Both the position numbers and the translations under genes were made by a program. Shown here one piece after another: positions 1 through 7,319 of a DNA stretch of 17,401 bases; positions within the stretch are counted from its first letter, which is position 1, and each line of letters opens with the position of its first letter. Below the pieces are notes generated by a model. It made no database searches and had not been told where the DNA came from. It saw nothing but the letters and a program-made list of their open reading frames with translations. The stretch spans positions 1 through 17,401 of the forward strand of contig CAYSCV010000021.1 in assembly GCA_964429715.1 (NCBI GenBank), read 5' to 3'. The stretch comes from JACPNA01 sp964429715. GTDB lineage: Archaea; Nanobdellota; Nanobdellia; Woesearchaeales; GW2011-AR9.

Positions 1-59
1 CGTATGATAATGCGAAACATTTATTGAAAAAAGCGGAGTTATTTTTAAAAGAGAAGTGA
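1..59 (+). CDS. 3' end of an unidentified upstream gene (partial)
   Basis: An open frame enters from the left edge (first full codon at 3) and ends at a TGA at 57-59. The 18 visible residues are YDNAKHLLKKAELFLKEK, a lysine-rich, probably helical C-terminus. The HIT-domain gene begins 4 nt downstream on the same strand, so the two are probably co-transcribed. Too little remains to name the product. Confidence 0.5.
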   Translation, partial: YDNAKHLLKKAELFLKEK

Positions 60-63
60 TACT

Positions 64-1128
64 ATGCAATTAACCCCCGAAGTGAAAGCGCAATTAGCGG
101 AACAGAAGAAAGATTGTGTGTTTTGTAAGATTATTAAAAAAGAGATTCAATCAAAGATTGTGTTTGAGGATGAAAAAACGTTGGGAGTATTAGATATTTA
201 TCCGGCAGTGAAAGGGCATACATTGTATATGTTGAAAGAGCATTATCCAATCATGCCGTATTTGCCGGTTGACGATTTTACGCATTTATTTGGATTGCTG
301 CCGCAATTGACGAAAGCAGTTAAATCTGCAATGGTGTCGATAGCGTTGAATATTTTTATTGCAAATGGAGGAGCAGCAGGGCAGCAGTATCCGCATTTCT
401 TGATTCATTTGATGCCCAGAGATGAGGGAGATATTTTTTTTCAGTTTCTGTTCAATCGAAAGGAAAAAAAGTTAGCAGATGATAAAATGAAGCAGTTGCA
501 GCTGTCTTTAGGGCAGATTATGCAGAATTATTTTTTATCGTCACCGCAGGATTGGCATACGGGTTTCGGGGGGAGACCAAGTTATTTGCAGGGTATTGAT
601 ACAAAAGGGATTGTGTTATATGAGGATGAGAAAGTGTTGTGTTTATTGCCAAAGTTGAATATTGTTGAGGGGCAGATGGAGTTGTATAGCAAATTGGAAG
701 AAAAATATGTTGAGAAGTTGGCGATTTGGGATGCAGTGTATCTGTTTACAGTGGGGTCATTTTGTGCGTCGTTGTTATTTCAAGTTGCAGGGGCACAAGG
801 AACAAATTTACTTGTGAAATCTGGAATAACGGATGATAATCGAGATGGACAATTGTGTGTGCATATTCTGCCACGAGCGCAAAATGATAGTTTGCAAGGA
901 TTACATTGGGAGCCGCAGCAGCCAAAATATAATTTAGATTCCATCAAAGATAAGATTAAAGAGAAAATGTGGACTGTGAAGTTTAAAGCAGAGCAGGCGG
1001 GTGAGAAGAAAACGGTTACGCCGGAGAAAGTGATTGCTAAAGAAGTGATGATTGAGAAAAAAGAGCCGGAGTTTCTTTCAGCGAAAGATGAGATTATTCG
1101 AGCGATTCAGAGGATGCAGGAGAAGTGA
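64..1128 (+). CDS. Tandem HIT-domain protein with degenerate active sites
   Basis: This 354-aa protein carries two HIT (histidine triad nucleotide-binding) domains. Domain 1 (about residues 16-125) opens with the HIT-type CVFCKII (C18, C21) and ends with PHFLIHLMPR (110-119). Domain 2 (about 180-272) ends with GQLCVHILPR (262-271). Active HIT hydrolases and transferases need H-x-H-x-H, with the middle His as nucleophile. Here domain 1 has H111-L113-H115 and domain 2 has Q263-C265-H267, so both nucleophile positions are lost. It may therefore bind nucleotides rather than hydrolyse them (inference). The C-terminal 60 residues are charged, Lys/Glu-rich and probably helical. The start is the ATG at 64, 4 nt after the upstream stop, preceded by the purine-rich AAGAGAAG. 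It converges on the minus-strand operon. Family assignment is secure; the function is not. Confidence 0.85.
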   Translation: MQLTPEVKAQLAEQKKDCVFCKIIKKEIQSKIVFEDEKTLGVLDIYPAVKGHTLYMLKEHYPIMPYLPVDDFTHLFGLLPQLTKAVKSAMVSIALNIFIANGGAAGQQYPHFLIHLMPRDEGDIFFQFLFNRKEKKLADDKMKQLQLSLGQIMQNYFLSSPQDWHTGFGGRPSYLQGIDTKGIVLYEDEKVLCLLPKLNIVEGQMELYSKLEEKYVEKLAIWDAVYLFTVGSFCASLLFQVAGAQGTNLLVKSGITDDNRDGQLCVHILPRAQNDSLQGLHWEPQQPKYNLDSIKDKIKEKMWTVKFKAEQAGEKKTVTPEKVIAKEVMIEKKEPEFLSAKDEIIRAIQRMQEK

Positions 1129-1160
1129 ATTTATTTTTGTCTCTTTTTCTTGATTTCTTT
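1129..1160 (+). terminator. T-rich terminator after the HIT gene
   Basis: Directly after the TGA the plus strand reads ATTTATTTTTGTCTCTTTTT, the kind of T-run at which archaeal RNA polymerase terminates without a hairpin. It lies between two convergent genes and runs up to the stop codon of the facing membrane protein. Confidence 0.5.
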
Positions 1161-1686
1161 ATCTTTTCTTCTTTTCTTTCCACCAAATGATTGCAAACAC
1201 AATCAACATGGCACTATAATTGATTATTTGAAACCAAGACTGGCCCCAGGAGATGCCATCAAAGCGAAATTCAGAGAAAGGCCATAGAAAAGGAGTGGGG
1301 TAGAATTTGTAGGAATGGGTGAAGATGTCAATAATTATGTGAAGGCCCCAACCAAGCATTTCCCCGATAATTCTTCCAGTGCTGACATAGAGGACGAGAA
1401 GAATGATGGCAAAGATAATTAGGCTGTGGCTAAATTCGTATAATACTTCTGTTATGGTAGAAAGTGTGCCATTACGCATGGCAGGTTCGATGTTATTATG
1501 ATTAGGTATAGGGGTTGTACCAAAGAGTGTGCCGATTAATAGAACTGTGAAGAGTAAAGTAAATGAAAATAAATCAGGGAAAATACCCCAGAAAGCAGTT
1601 TTGAGTACTGAGAGTTTCTTTTTCTTTTTGAGGTTAATGCTCTTTGCAACTAAAGCACTCCAGATACTATGAGCGAGGATATCCAT
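1159..1686 (-). CDS. YdjM/DUF457-like membrane-bound putative metal-dependent hydrolase
   Basis: A 175-aa integral membrane protein. Hydrophobic spans are seen at roughly residues 28-55, 88-103 and 154-169. It shows the scattered His/Asp pattern of the YdjM (LexA-regulated inner-membrane hydrolase, DUF457-type) family: H6 in MDILAHS, D38 in GIFPDLF, H87 in EFSHS, and H116-x3-D120-x3-H124 in LHIIIDIFTH. These residues are thought to bind metal in the family, but no substrate is established. The ATG at 1686 lies 2 nt after the stop of the adenosine kinase gene, so it is the last gene of the salvage operon by position; a role in purine salvage does not follow from that. The C-terminus is very basic (WWKEKKKR), consistent with a cytoplasmic end. 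The family call rests on the motif pattern and topology only. Confidence 0.7.
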   Translation of the reverse strand: MDILAHSIWSALVAKSINLKKKKKLSVLKTAFWGIFPDLFSFTLLFTVLLIGTLFGTTPIPNHNNIEPAMRNGTLSTITEVLYEFSHSLIIFAIILLVLYVSTGRIIGEMLGWGLHIIIDIFTHSYKFYPTPFLWPFSEFRFDGISWGQSWFQIINYSAMLIVFAIIWWKEKKKR

Positions 1687-1688
1687 TT

Positions 1689-2684
1689 TTACATCTCTTG
1701 TTCAATTGTTCGCATCACTTTCTCAAACTCTAGATGTTTTAATTTGACGCCTTTTTGTTCGACAATTTTTGCAGCTAATAAAGAACCTAATTTTCCGGCT
1801 TTAGTAAGAGGCCAGTTATGGCAGTAGCCGTAAAGAAAGCCGGCGGCAAAAGTATCACCTGCACCAGTGGTATCAATGGCGTTGGCGGTAAAGGGGGCGA
1901 TGTAGGAGATTTGGTTTTGATGAGAGATTATGGAACCTTCTTTTCCGATTTTGACAATGGCGATTTCTACTTGGGAACCTAAGATTTTGGCGGCTTCGGA
2001 TTCTTCTTTTCCGGTAAATTCTTTTGCTTCCGTTTCGTTCACGAATACAATATCGGCATATTTTTGTACTACTTTTTGCAACAGAGATTTCTGACGGCGA
2101 ATTAAGCCAGGATCGGCTAAATCTAAAGAAATTTTTGTGCCATGTTTTTTAGCGATTTGCATGGCGTGAAGAATAGTTTCTTGAGTATTGCCTTCTAATT
2201 GATAGCCTTCAATGTGTAACACTTTACTTTCTTTGATGTCTTCTTCAATTATATCTTCTTTGGCGAAATGGATACCTGCGCCCAGATGAACAGAAAAAGT
2301 GCGCTGGGCGTCTGGAGTAATAAATCCGATCGCATGGCCGGTGATGCCGGGGTGTTTTTTCATTTTTGTGATGACTTTGTGGTCTTTGAGCGCTTCAATA
2401 TACCAATCGCCATGAATGTCGTTACCAACTCTGCCACAGAAAATGACTGATGCGCCAAGCTGAGCTAATCCGCGCAAAGTATTTGCGGATGAGCCGCCGG
2501 GAACGATATCGATGGTTGTATTTTTGTTTTCGAGAATTTTTAATACTTCTTTGGCTTTAGTTTCATCAACAAGATGCATCTCTCCTTTTTTTAAATTAAA
2601 TTCTAATAATATTTTATCTTCCACTTCTACTAAGAAATCCATAATGGTGTTGCCAAAGCCAATGACGTCGTATTTTTTTTCCAT
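1689..2684 (-). CDS. PfkB-family kinase, probable adenosine kinase
   Basis: This 331-aa protein is a PfkB/ribokinase-fold sugar and nucleoside kinase. It would phosphorylate adenosine to AMP with ATP. Visible motifs are the N-terminal GFGNTIMDF (9-17), the substrate-side glycine stretch PGGSSANT (62-69), NETEA (216-220), and the anion-hole and catalytic-base signature DTTGAGD (271-277). The full length and the GGSSANTLRGLAQLG layout match the adenosine-kinase-like branch better than ribokinase or phosphofructokinase. The neighbours support this strongly, since AhcY, encoded upstream, releases adenosine. The start ATG is set by a Shine-Dalgarno GGTGA at 2692-2696, which lies inside the end of apt, 7 nt upstream. 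apt ends at 2688 and translation is probably coupled. Another purine nucleoside or a sugar remains possible as substrate. Confidence 0.85.
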   Translation of the reverse strand: MEKKYDVIGFGNTIMDFLVEVEDKILLEFNLKKGEMHLVDETKAKEVLKILENKNTTIDIVPGGSSANTLRGLAQLGASVIFCGRVGNDIHGDWYIEALKDHKVITKMKKHPGITGHAIGFITPDAQRTFSVHLGAGIHFAKEDIIEEDIKESKVLHIEGYQLEGNTQETILHAMQIAKKHGTKISLDLADPGLIRRQKSLLQKVVQKYADIVFVNETEAKEFTGKEESEAAKILGSQVEIAIVKIGKEGSIISHQNQISYIAPFTANAIDTTGAGDTFAAGFLYGYCHNWPLTKAGKLGSLLAAKIVEQKGVKLKHLEFEKVMRTIEQEM

Positions 2685-2687
2685 GGT

Positions 2688-3209
2688 TCAGTCACCTTCA
2701 AATTCTACCAACCAAAATAGGTCATAGTCTTTTAACTTATCAGTACCTTTGAGATCAGGAAGATTGATGATAAAAGCACAGCCAGCAATAGTACCACCTA
2801 CTTTTTCTACTAAATGACAGGCAGCAGCCATTGTACCACCAGTGGCTAATAGGTCGTCGATGATTAAAATGTTTTCATTATTTTTTATCACGTCAGGTTG
2901 GATTTCTATTTTATCGATGCCGTATTCTAATGCGTATTCTTGAGCGATAACAGGAGGGGGTAATTTGCCTTTTTTGCGGATAAGAATAAAAGGTAAGTTC
3001 ATTTCATGCGCTAACGCGGCACCAAAGATGAAGCCTCTTGATTCGATGCCGGCGATTTTGGTGATGTTTTTAGTTTGATATTGTTCTTTGAGTTTTTTAA
3101 TGCAATAATGGAAAGCTTCAGGGTTCATCAATAGAGTGGTAATGTCACGAAACATGATGCCTGGTTTTGGCCAGTTGGGTACGGTACGAATGACTTTGGT
3201 TAGGTCCAT
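2688..3209 (-). CDS. apt: Adenine phosphoribosyltransferase
   Basis: A 173-aa type I phosphoribosyltransferase, the normal length for Apt. It converts adenine and PRPP to AMP and pyrophosphate in the cytoplasm. The PRPP-binding motif ILIIDDLLATGGT spans 114-126. The Apt-specific N-terminus is present as PGIMFRDITTLL (16-27), followed by the substrate hood loop GIESRGFIFG (54-63) and RKKGKLP (78-84). In this operon the adenine would come from MtnP, encoded 26 nt upstream. The start codon has no clear Shine-Dalgarno; the short A/T-rich gap before it may carry its own weak promoter. The stop codon sits 3 nt before the adenosine kinase start. Identification is secure. Confidence 0.95.
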   Translation of the reverse strand: MDLTKVIRTVPNWPKPGIMFRDITTLLMNPEAFHYCIKKLKEQYQTKNITKIAGIESRGFIFGAALAHEMNLPFILIRKKGKLPPPVIAQEYALEYGIDKIEIQPDVIKNNENILIIDDLLATGGTMAAACHLVEKVGGTIAGCAFIINLPDLKGTDKLKDYDLFWLVEFEGD

Positions 3210-3235
3210 TTTTTTAGTTTTTTATTGTTTGTGGG

Positions 3236-3982
3236 TTATATTTTTTTAATAACGGTGGTTAAAACATTCGTTACCTTATCAACGTTGTGGTGGAAGACTT
3301 TTAAGATGTCATCCCAAGTTACCGGTTCAACGTCGTCAAATAAACAATCATAATCGGTGCTCATGGCGATAGCGGCGTAAGGAATCGCGAGTTCATTTGC
3401 TAAGATGGCTTCGGGGGCAATGCTCATGTTAATGACATCTGCTCCCCACAAACGAAACATTTTGCTTTCGGCTTTAGTGGAGAAGCGTGGGCCTTCGATA
3501 GTGATGACAGTGCCGGTTTGGTGATGCCGAAGGGATAATTCTTGGCAAGTGATGATGAGTTTTTGCCGCAGAACAGTTGAGAATGGTGTGGCCATCGGTG
3601 TGTGATTAATTTTGTCATCTTTAAATTCTTCAAAGAATGATACTTTACGATGTCTTGTGAAATCAATGAATTGGTCGAGGATGACTAAATCACCACGTTG
3701 GATGTCTTTGCGTAGGCTACCACATGCAGTTGTTGCTACGATATGTGTGCAGCCAAGTTCTTTTAGTGCCCAGATGTTGGCGCGATTGTTGACTTGCGTA
3801 GGAGGGATGGAATGATCTCGGCCATGGCGGGCGAGAAGGACAACGGGAATATTGTTGATAGTGCCTTGTTTTAATGGTGAAGAGGTTGAACCATAGGGAG
3901 TGTTGAGAGAAATGTCTTTACCATCTTTAAGAATATCTGGATTGTCGAGTCCGGAGCCGCCGATGATGCCTATCTTAACCAT
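3236..3982 (-). CDS. mtnP: S-methyl-5'-thioadenosine phosphorylase
   Basis: A 248-aa trimeric-type purine nucleoside phosphorylase of the MTAP group. It cleaves 5'-methylthioadenosine (from polyamine or other SAM aminopropyl-transfer reactions) with phosphate to adenine and 5-methylthioribose-1-phosphate. Visible motifs are IGIIGGSGL (4-12), the phosphate-binding RHGRDHSIPP (52-61), TTACGSLR (84-91), DQFIDFT (103-109), EGPRFSTKAES (163-173), NMS-x3-PE (185-191) and MSTDYDC (207-213). The last two favour 6-amino (adenine) substrates over hypoxanthine/guanine, as in known MTAPs. The ahcY gene lies 56 nt upstream behind a T-run, so a separate promoter is likely; an AT-rich TATA-like element at 4011-4019 would give a leader of only a few nucleotides. 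The product adenine would feed Apt, encoded next. Confidence 0.92.
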   Translation of the reverse strand: MVKIGIIGGSGLDNPDILKDGKDISLNTPYGSTSSPLKQGTINNIPVVLLARHGRDHSIPPTQVNNRANIWALKELGCTHIVATTACGSLRKDIQRGDLVILDQFIDFTRHRKVSFFEEFKDDKINHTPMATPFSTVLRQKLIITCQELSLRHHQTGTVITIEGPRFSTKAESKMFRLWGADVINMSIAPEAILANELAIPYAAIAMSTDYDCLFDDVEPVTWDDILKVFHHNVDKVTNVLTTVIKKI

Positions 3983-4011
3983 ATTTTTTTTATATTTTTA
4001 ATGTTGAGACT

Positions 4012-4037
4012 TATTTAATAATAAAAAAATAAAAAAA
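4012..4037 (-). terminator. T-run terminator after ahcY
   Basis: Read on the minus strand, the sequence immediately after the ahcY TAG is two T7 tracts separated by one A, then ATTATTAAATA. This is a typical archaeal intrinsic terminator. Part of the same DNA (4011-4019, ATTAAATAA on the minus strand) could serve as the TATA box for mtnP. Confidence 0.55.
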
Positions 4038-4038
4038 C

Positions 4039-5436
4039 CTAATACCGATAATGCTCGGCTTTGTACGGTCCTGTTTTGGGGATGTTCAAATACGCCGCCT
4101 GCGCCTCCGTCAACGTATCAATTTGCACACCAATCTTAGAAAGATGCAATCGAGCAACTTCTTCATCTAAGTGTTTGGGTAGGACATAGACTCCAATTGC
4201 ATGTTGTTTTGTCCACAATTCCAATTGGGCAAGCACTTGGTTAGTAAATGAGGTACTCATGACAAAACTAGGATGGCCGGTGGCACAGCCGAGGTTGACT
4301 AAACGGCCTTCAGCGAGGATGTAGATTTCTCTGCCATTGGCAAATGTGTATTTGTCGTATTGCGGTTTAATTTCTAAACGCTTTGCTCCGGATTTAGTAT
4401 TGAGCCATTCCATGTCTATTTCACAGTCGAAATGGCCGATGTTACAGACGATGGCTTGGTCTTTCATGGCTTGGAAGTGTCGGGCGACAATGATGTCGCG
4501 GCAACCCGTAGTGGTGACAAATATATCAGCTTCTTTGACGGCATCGTCCATTTTTTTAACTTCATAGCCTTCCATAGCGGCTTGCAACGCATTTATGGGA
4601 TCGATTTCAGTGATGATGATACGGCAGCCAAATCCACGTAAAGATTGAGCACAGCCTTTTCCGACGTCACCATATCCTGCAACTACAGCTACTTTTCCAG
4701 CAAGCATAACGTCAGTTGCACGTTTGATGCCGTCAACAAGAGATTCACGGCAACCGTATAAATTATCGAATTTTGATTTGGTGACGGAGTCGTTGACGTT
4801 GATAGTTGGCACAAGTAATTTTCCTTCTTTGAGCATTTGGTATAAACGATGGACACCAGTAGTGGTTTCTTCGGAAATACCTTTCATATTAGCGATGGTG
4901 TCATGCCAGAGTTTCGGATGCTTTGCGAGGAGGTCTTTGAGTAAGATATTTATGTGTTTTAGATCTTCACTGCTTTCGTCGTTGTTGAGAATTGCGGAGT
5001 TTTTTTCTGCTTCATAGCCGCGATGGACCATCAAAGTAGCATCACCGCCATCATCGACAATTAAGTTTGGACCTTGATTGTTGGGAAATAAAAGAGCTTG
5101 TTTGGTACACCACCAATATTCCTGTAATGATTCACCTTTCCAGGCAAAGACCGGAATGCCGGTTTGGGCGATAGCAGCGGCAGCATGATCTTGGGTGGAG
5201 AAGATGTTACAAGATGCCCAACGGACTTGTGCGCCTAACGCTGTGAGGGTTTCAATCAAAACGGCGGTTTGGATGGTCATGTGTAATGAACCGGTGATTC
5301 TGGCGCTGGCTAAAGGTTTTTGATTTTTGTATTTTTCTCGTAATGCCATAAGACCAGGCATTTCTTTTTCAGCAATGGTGATTTCTTTTCGACCCCAATC
5401 AGCTAAAGAAATATCTTTCACTTTGTAATCTGTCAT
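4039..5436 (-). CDS. ahcY: S-adenosylhomocysteine hydrolase (long, bacterial/eukaryotic type)
   Basis: This 465-aa enzyme reversibly hydrolyses S-adenosylhomocysteine to adenosine and homocysteine, removing the inhibitor of methyltransferases. Visible motifs are CNIFSTQDHAAAA (76-88), NVNDSVTKSKFDN (213-225), the NAD-binding Rossmann loop GYGDVGKG (254-261) and IGHFDCEID near 345. It carries the insertion of about 40 residues around 140-185 found in many bacterial enzymes, and the C-terminal tail with Lys and YRY (GPYKAEHYRY) that completes the NAD site of the neighbouring subunit. Archaeal AhcYs are generally shorter and lack this tail, so bacterial ancestry by transfer is likely (inference). 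GAGGTAGGT lies 4 nt before the start ATG. It leads the salvage gene run, and its adenosine would go to the PfkB kinase. It is divergent from gatD. Confidence 0.95.
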   Translation of the reverse strand: MTDYKVKDISLADWGRKEITIAEKEMPGLMALREKYKNQKPLASARITGSLHMTIQTAVLIETLTALGAQVRWASCNIFSTQDHAAAAIAQTGIPVFAWKGESLQEYWWCTKQALLFPNNQGPNLIVDDGGDATLMVHRGYEAEKNSAILNNDESSEDLKHINILLKDLLAKHPKLWHDTIANMKGISEETTTGVHRLYQMLKEGKLLVPTINVNDSVTKSKFDNLYGCRESLVDGIKRATDVMLAGKVAVVAGYGDVGKGCAQSLRGFGCRIIITEIDPINALQAAMEGYEVKKMDDAVKEADIFVTTTGCRDIIVARHFQAMKDQAIVCNIGHFDCEIDMEWLNTKSGAKRLEIKPQYDKYTFANGREIYILAEGRLVNLGCATGHPSFVMSTSFTNQVLAQLELWTKQHAIGVYVLPKHLDEEVARLHLSKIGVQIDTLTEAQAAYLNIPKTGPYKAEHYRY

Positions 5437-5514
5437 AATACCTACCTCGTTTTAGTGTTTATTTACCGTTTGATTTGCTTTTTTCTGCCTATTTTGATTA
5501 TTTTTTAGAGAAGT

Positions 5515-5524
5515 GGTATATAAA
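5515..5524. promoter_or_regulatory. Shared TATA element between ahcY and gatD
   Basis: The string GTATATAAATG on the plus strand reads CATTTATATAC on the minus strand, so one element can act as a TATA box in either direction within the 143-nt divergent gap. Plus-strand initiation about 26 nt downstream would leave a leader of roughly 35 nt before the TTG at 5580. Minus-strand initiation would leave about 55 nt before ahcY. A second TATA-like string, ATATATAAAT at 5591-5600, sits correctly for a leaderless gatD mRNA starting at the ATG at 5622. Confidence 0.4.
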
Positions 5525-5579
5525 TGTTTAGAAAGAAAAGTCGTGAAGGATAGTGATTAAAATTGATTAGATTGTAGAA

Positions 5580-6926
5580 TTGCCAGCAATATATATAAAT
5601 GCTAGTTCTTTTCTAGAGGAGATGGCGAACTCTGGAGATATTGTACAAATTGTAACAAAAAAAGAAATTGTTCAAGGTGTGTTAATGCCGAGTTCTGAAA
5701 AAGATTGTATTTTAATTAAGTTAGATACGGGTTATAATATGGGTTTTTTGAAGAAAGATGTGCAGAAGATAATTGTTATTGAGAACGGGAAGCAGAGTAC
5801 TGTACAGAAAGGAAAGAAAGAAGTGGTGTACAATAAAAATTTACCCACGATTGCGATTTTACATACAGGAGGAACGATTGCGTCCAAAGTAGATTATCGT
5901 ACAGGTGGAGTGGTTGCGAGTTTCACGCCAGAGGACCTATTGGGGTTATTTCCAGAGTTAGGACAGATTGCGAATATAAAGTCAGAGTTGGTAGCAAAGA
6001 TGTGGTCGGATGATTTACGATTCAAACATTTTGCACTTATTGCGAAAAAAATCGATGAGCAGGTGAAAAACGGAGTGCAAGGCATCATTATTGGCATAGG
6101 AACGGATAATTTAGCGGTGGCGGCAGCGGCGCTGGCGTTTATCGTTGAGAAAACGCCAATCCCTATTATTTTTGTGGGGTCACAACGGTCTTCTGATAGA
6201 GGAAGTGCGGATGCGGGAATGAATTTGATTTGCGCAGCACAATTTATTGTTAAATCTGATTTTGCGGGAGTGGCGATTTGTATGCATGGGTCGGAGAATG
6301 ATGATGAATGTGTGATTCTTCCGGCAACAAAAACGTATAAGTTACATTCTTCCAGGCGAGATGCGTTTAAAGTGGTGAATAGCGATGAAATTGCGCGAGT
6401 GTCGTATCAGAAAAAAGAGATTACGTTTGTGCAGAAAGAGTATGTGTGTAGAGGAAGTGAAGGATTGGTTGTGAAACCAAAGATGGAAGAGAAAGTGGGT
6501 TTATTGAAGATTCATGTGAATATGTTTCCAGAGCAATTTACGTTTTTTCAGAAGTATAAAGGGTTAATTATTGAAGGCACGGGATTGGGTCACACGCCTG
6601 GGCAAGTGCCGAATCCGGATTGTGCGATTCATAAAAAGATGTATCCAGCGATTCGAAAGTTGGTTGATTCTGGCTGTGTAGTAGTGATGACAACCCAGTG
6701 TTTATATGGCGGTGTGAATATGAATGTGTATGATAAAGGGCGTGATTTGTTAGAATTAGGAGTGGTGTCTGGTGAGGATATGCTGGCAAATACGGCACTG
6801 GTGAAATTGGCATGGCTGCTGGGAAATTATAAAGTTGCAGAAGTACGAGAGTTAGTAAGCAAGAATTTACGGGGAGAGATTAATGTGCAGCATGCGTATA
6901 CACCAGAGTTTGTGGTGAAACAATAA
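5580..6926 (+). CDS. gatD: Glu-tRNA(Gln) amidotransferase subunit D
   Basis: GatD is the asparaginase-like half of the archaeal GatDE amidotransferase. It frees ammonia from Gln or Asn so that GatE can convert Glu-tRNA(Gln) to Gln-tRNA(Gln). The protein is 448 aa from the TTG at 5580. The N-terminal beta domain spans about 10-70 (DTGYNMGF at 49-56). The asparaginase domain follows, with TGGTI (96-100), GTD (174-176), FVGSQRSSDR (198-207) and T250-K251 before SSRRDAF. The family Thr/Thr/Asp/Lys set is present, although the usual HGTDT reads GIGTDN, a mild departure. Residues FLEE (11-14) align with the GatD N-terminus, which favours the TTG over the ATG at 5622 (M15); the 5591 TATA box favours the ATG. 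gatE is not in the window. Confidence 0.93.
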   Translation: MPAIYINASSFLEEMANSGDIVQIVTKKEIVQGVLMPSSEKDCILIKLDTGYNMGFLKKDVQKIIVIENGKQSTVQKGKKEVVYNKNLPTIAILHTGGTIASKVDYRTGGVVASFTPEDLLGLFPELGQIANIKSELVAKMWSDDLRFKHFALIAKKIDEQVKNGVQGIIIGIGTDNLAVAAAALAFIVEKTPIPIIFVGSQRSSDRGSADAGMNLICAAQFIVKSDFAGVAICMHGSENDDECVILPATKTYKLHSSRRDAFKVVNSDEIARVSYQKKEITFVQKEYVCRGSEGLVVKPKMEEKVGLLKIHVNMFPEQFTFFQKYKGLIIEGTGLGHTPGQVPNPDCAIHKKMYPAIRKLVDSGCVVVMTTQCLYGGVNMNVYDKGRDLLELGVVSGEDMLANTALVKLAWLLGNYKVAEVRELVSKNLRGEINVQHAYTPEFVVKQ

Positions 6927-6946
6927 AATATTAAAAAGAGAGAAAG

Positions 6947-7228
6947 ATGAAACTACTGATTATTGGATTGCTTGTGTTGGTTGTGTTGGTTGTTTCTTGT
7001 GAATCAAATTCTGAAAAGATAAGTGTGTCCGTAGAGAAACAGTGTCTGCAGGATAGTGAGTGTGTTGCAAATATATGTTGTCATGCGAAAGATGCAGTGA
7101 ATAAACAACATGCTCCTGATTGTAAGAGTGTGATGTGTACGATGAGTTGCGAGCCGGGAACACTTGATTGTGGACAAGGGGAGGCTAAATGTGTGGAGAA
7201 GCAGTGTAGAGTGGTAATTAATAATTAG
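6947..7228 (+). CDS. Secreted cysteine-rich small protein, possible lipoprotein
   Basis: This 93-aa protein begins with MK and a hydrophobic run (residues 3-17) ending in VVSC, a plausible signal peptide with a lipobox-like Cys18. The mature part holds ten cysteines in about 60 residues, including the pairs C-x5-C, CC, C-x4-C-x3-C and C-x5-C, with the pattern PDC-x4-C-x3-C-x-PGTLDC. It resembles small extracytoplasmic cysteine-cluster proteins that recur in Woesearchaeota-like genomes, probably disulphide-bonded or metal-binding. No enzymatic motif is visible. It starts 20 nt after gatD, behind the purine-rich AGAGAGAAAG, and is probably co-transcribed with gatD. The function is unknown; export is a confident inference from the N-terminus. 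Confidence 0.75.
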   Translation: MKLLIIGLLVLVVLVVSCESNSEKISVSVEKQCLQDSECVANICCHAKDAVNKQHAPDCKSVMCTMSCEPGTLDCGQGEAKCVEKQCRVVINN

Positions 7229-7288
7229 GTCTAAAAAGCAAGGTTTTGTGTCGTTTCTCTTTTAAAAATAAATAATTGTGTCAATGTG

Positions 7289-7296
7289 TTTATATA
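7289..7296 (+). promoter_or_regulatory. TATA box for the 80-aa gene
   Basis: TTTATATA centred near 7293 lies about 26 nt before the ATG at 7320, the spacing expected for a leaderless archaeal transcript. A 9-bp inverted repeat overlaps its right half. Confidence 0.55.
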
Positions 7297-7313
7297 CTAC
7301 TAAATAGTATATA
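7291..7313. promoter_or_regulatory. Perfect 9-bp inverted repeat overlapping the TATA box (operator candidate)
   Basis: TATATACTA (7291-7299), a 5-nt spacer CTAAA, then TAGTATATA (7305-7313). The dyad overlaps the TATA box and the BRE/initiation side of the promoter. A dimeric regulator bound here would block TBP, so repression is the simplest reading. No regulator gene is adjacent. Confidence 0.5.
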
Positions 7314-7319
7314 CAAGCT

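Noticed and set aside
3424..3666. Open frames overlapping mtnP in other registers
   Set aside because: They are shadows of a secure gene with all family motifs intact; no independent start signal was seen.
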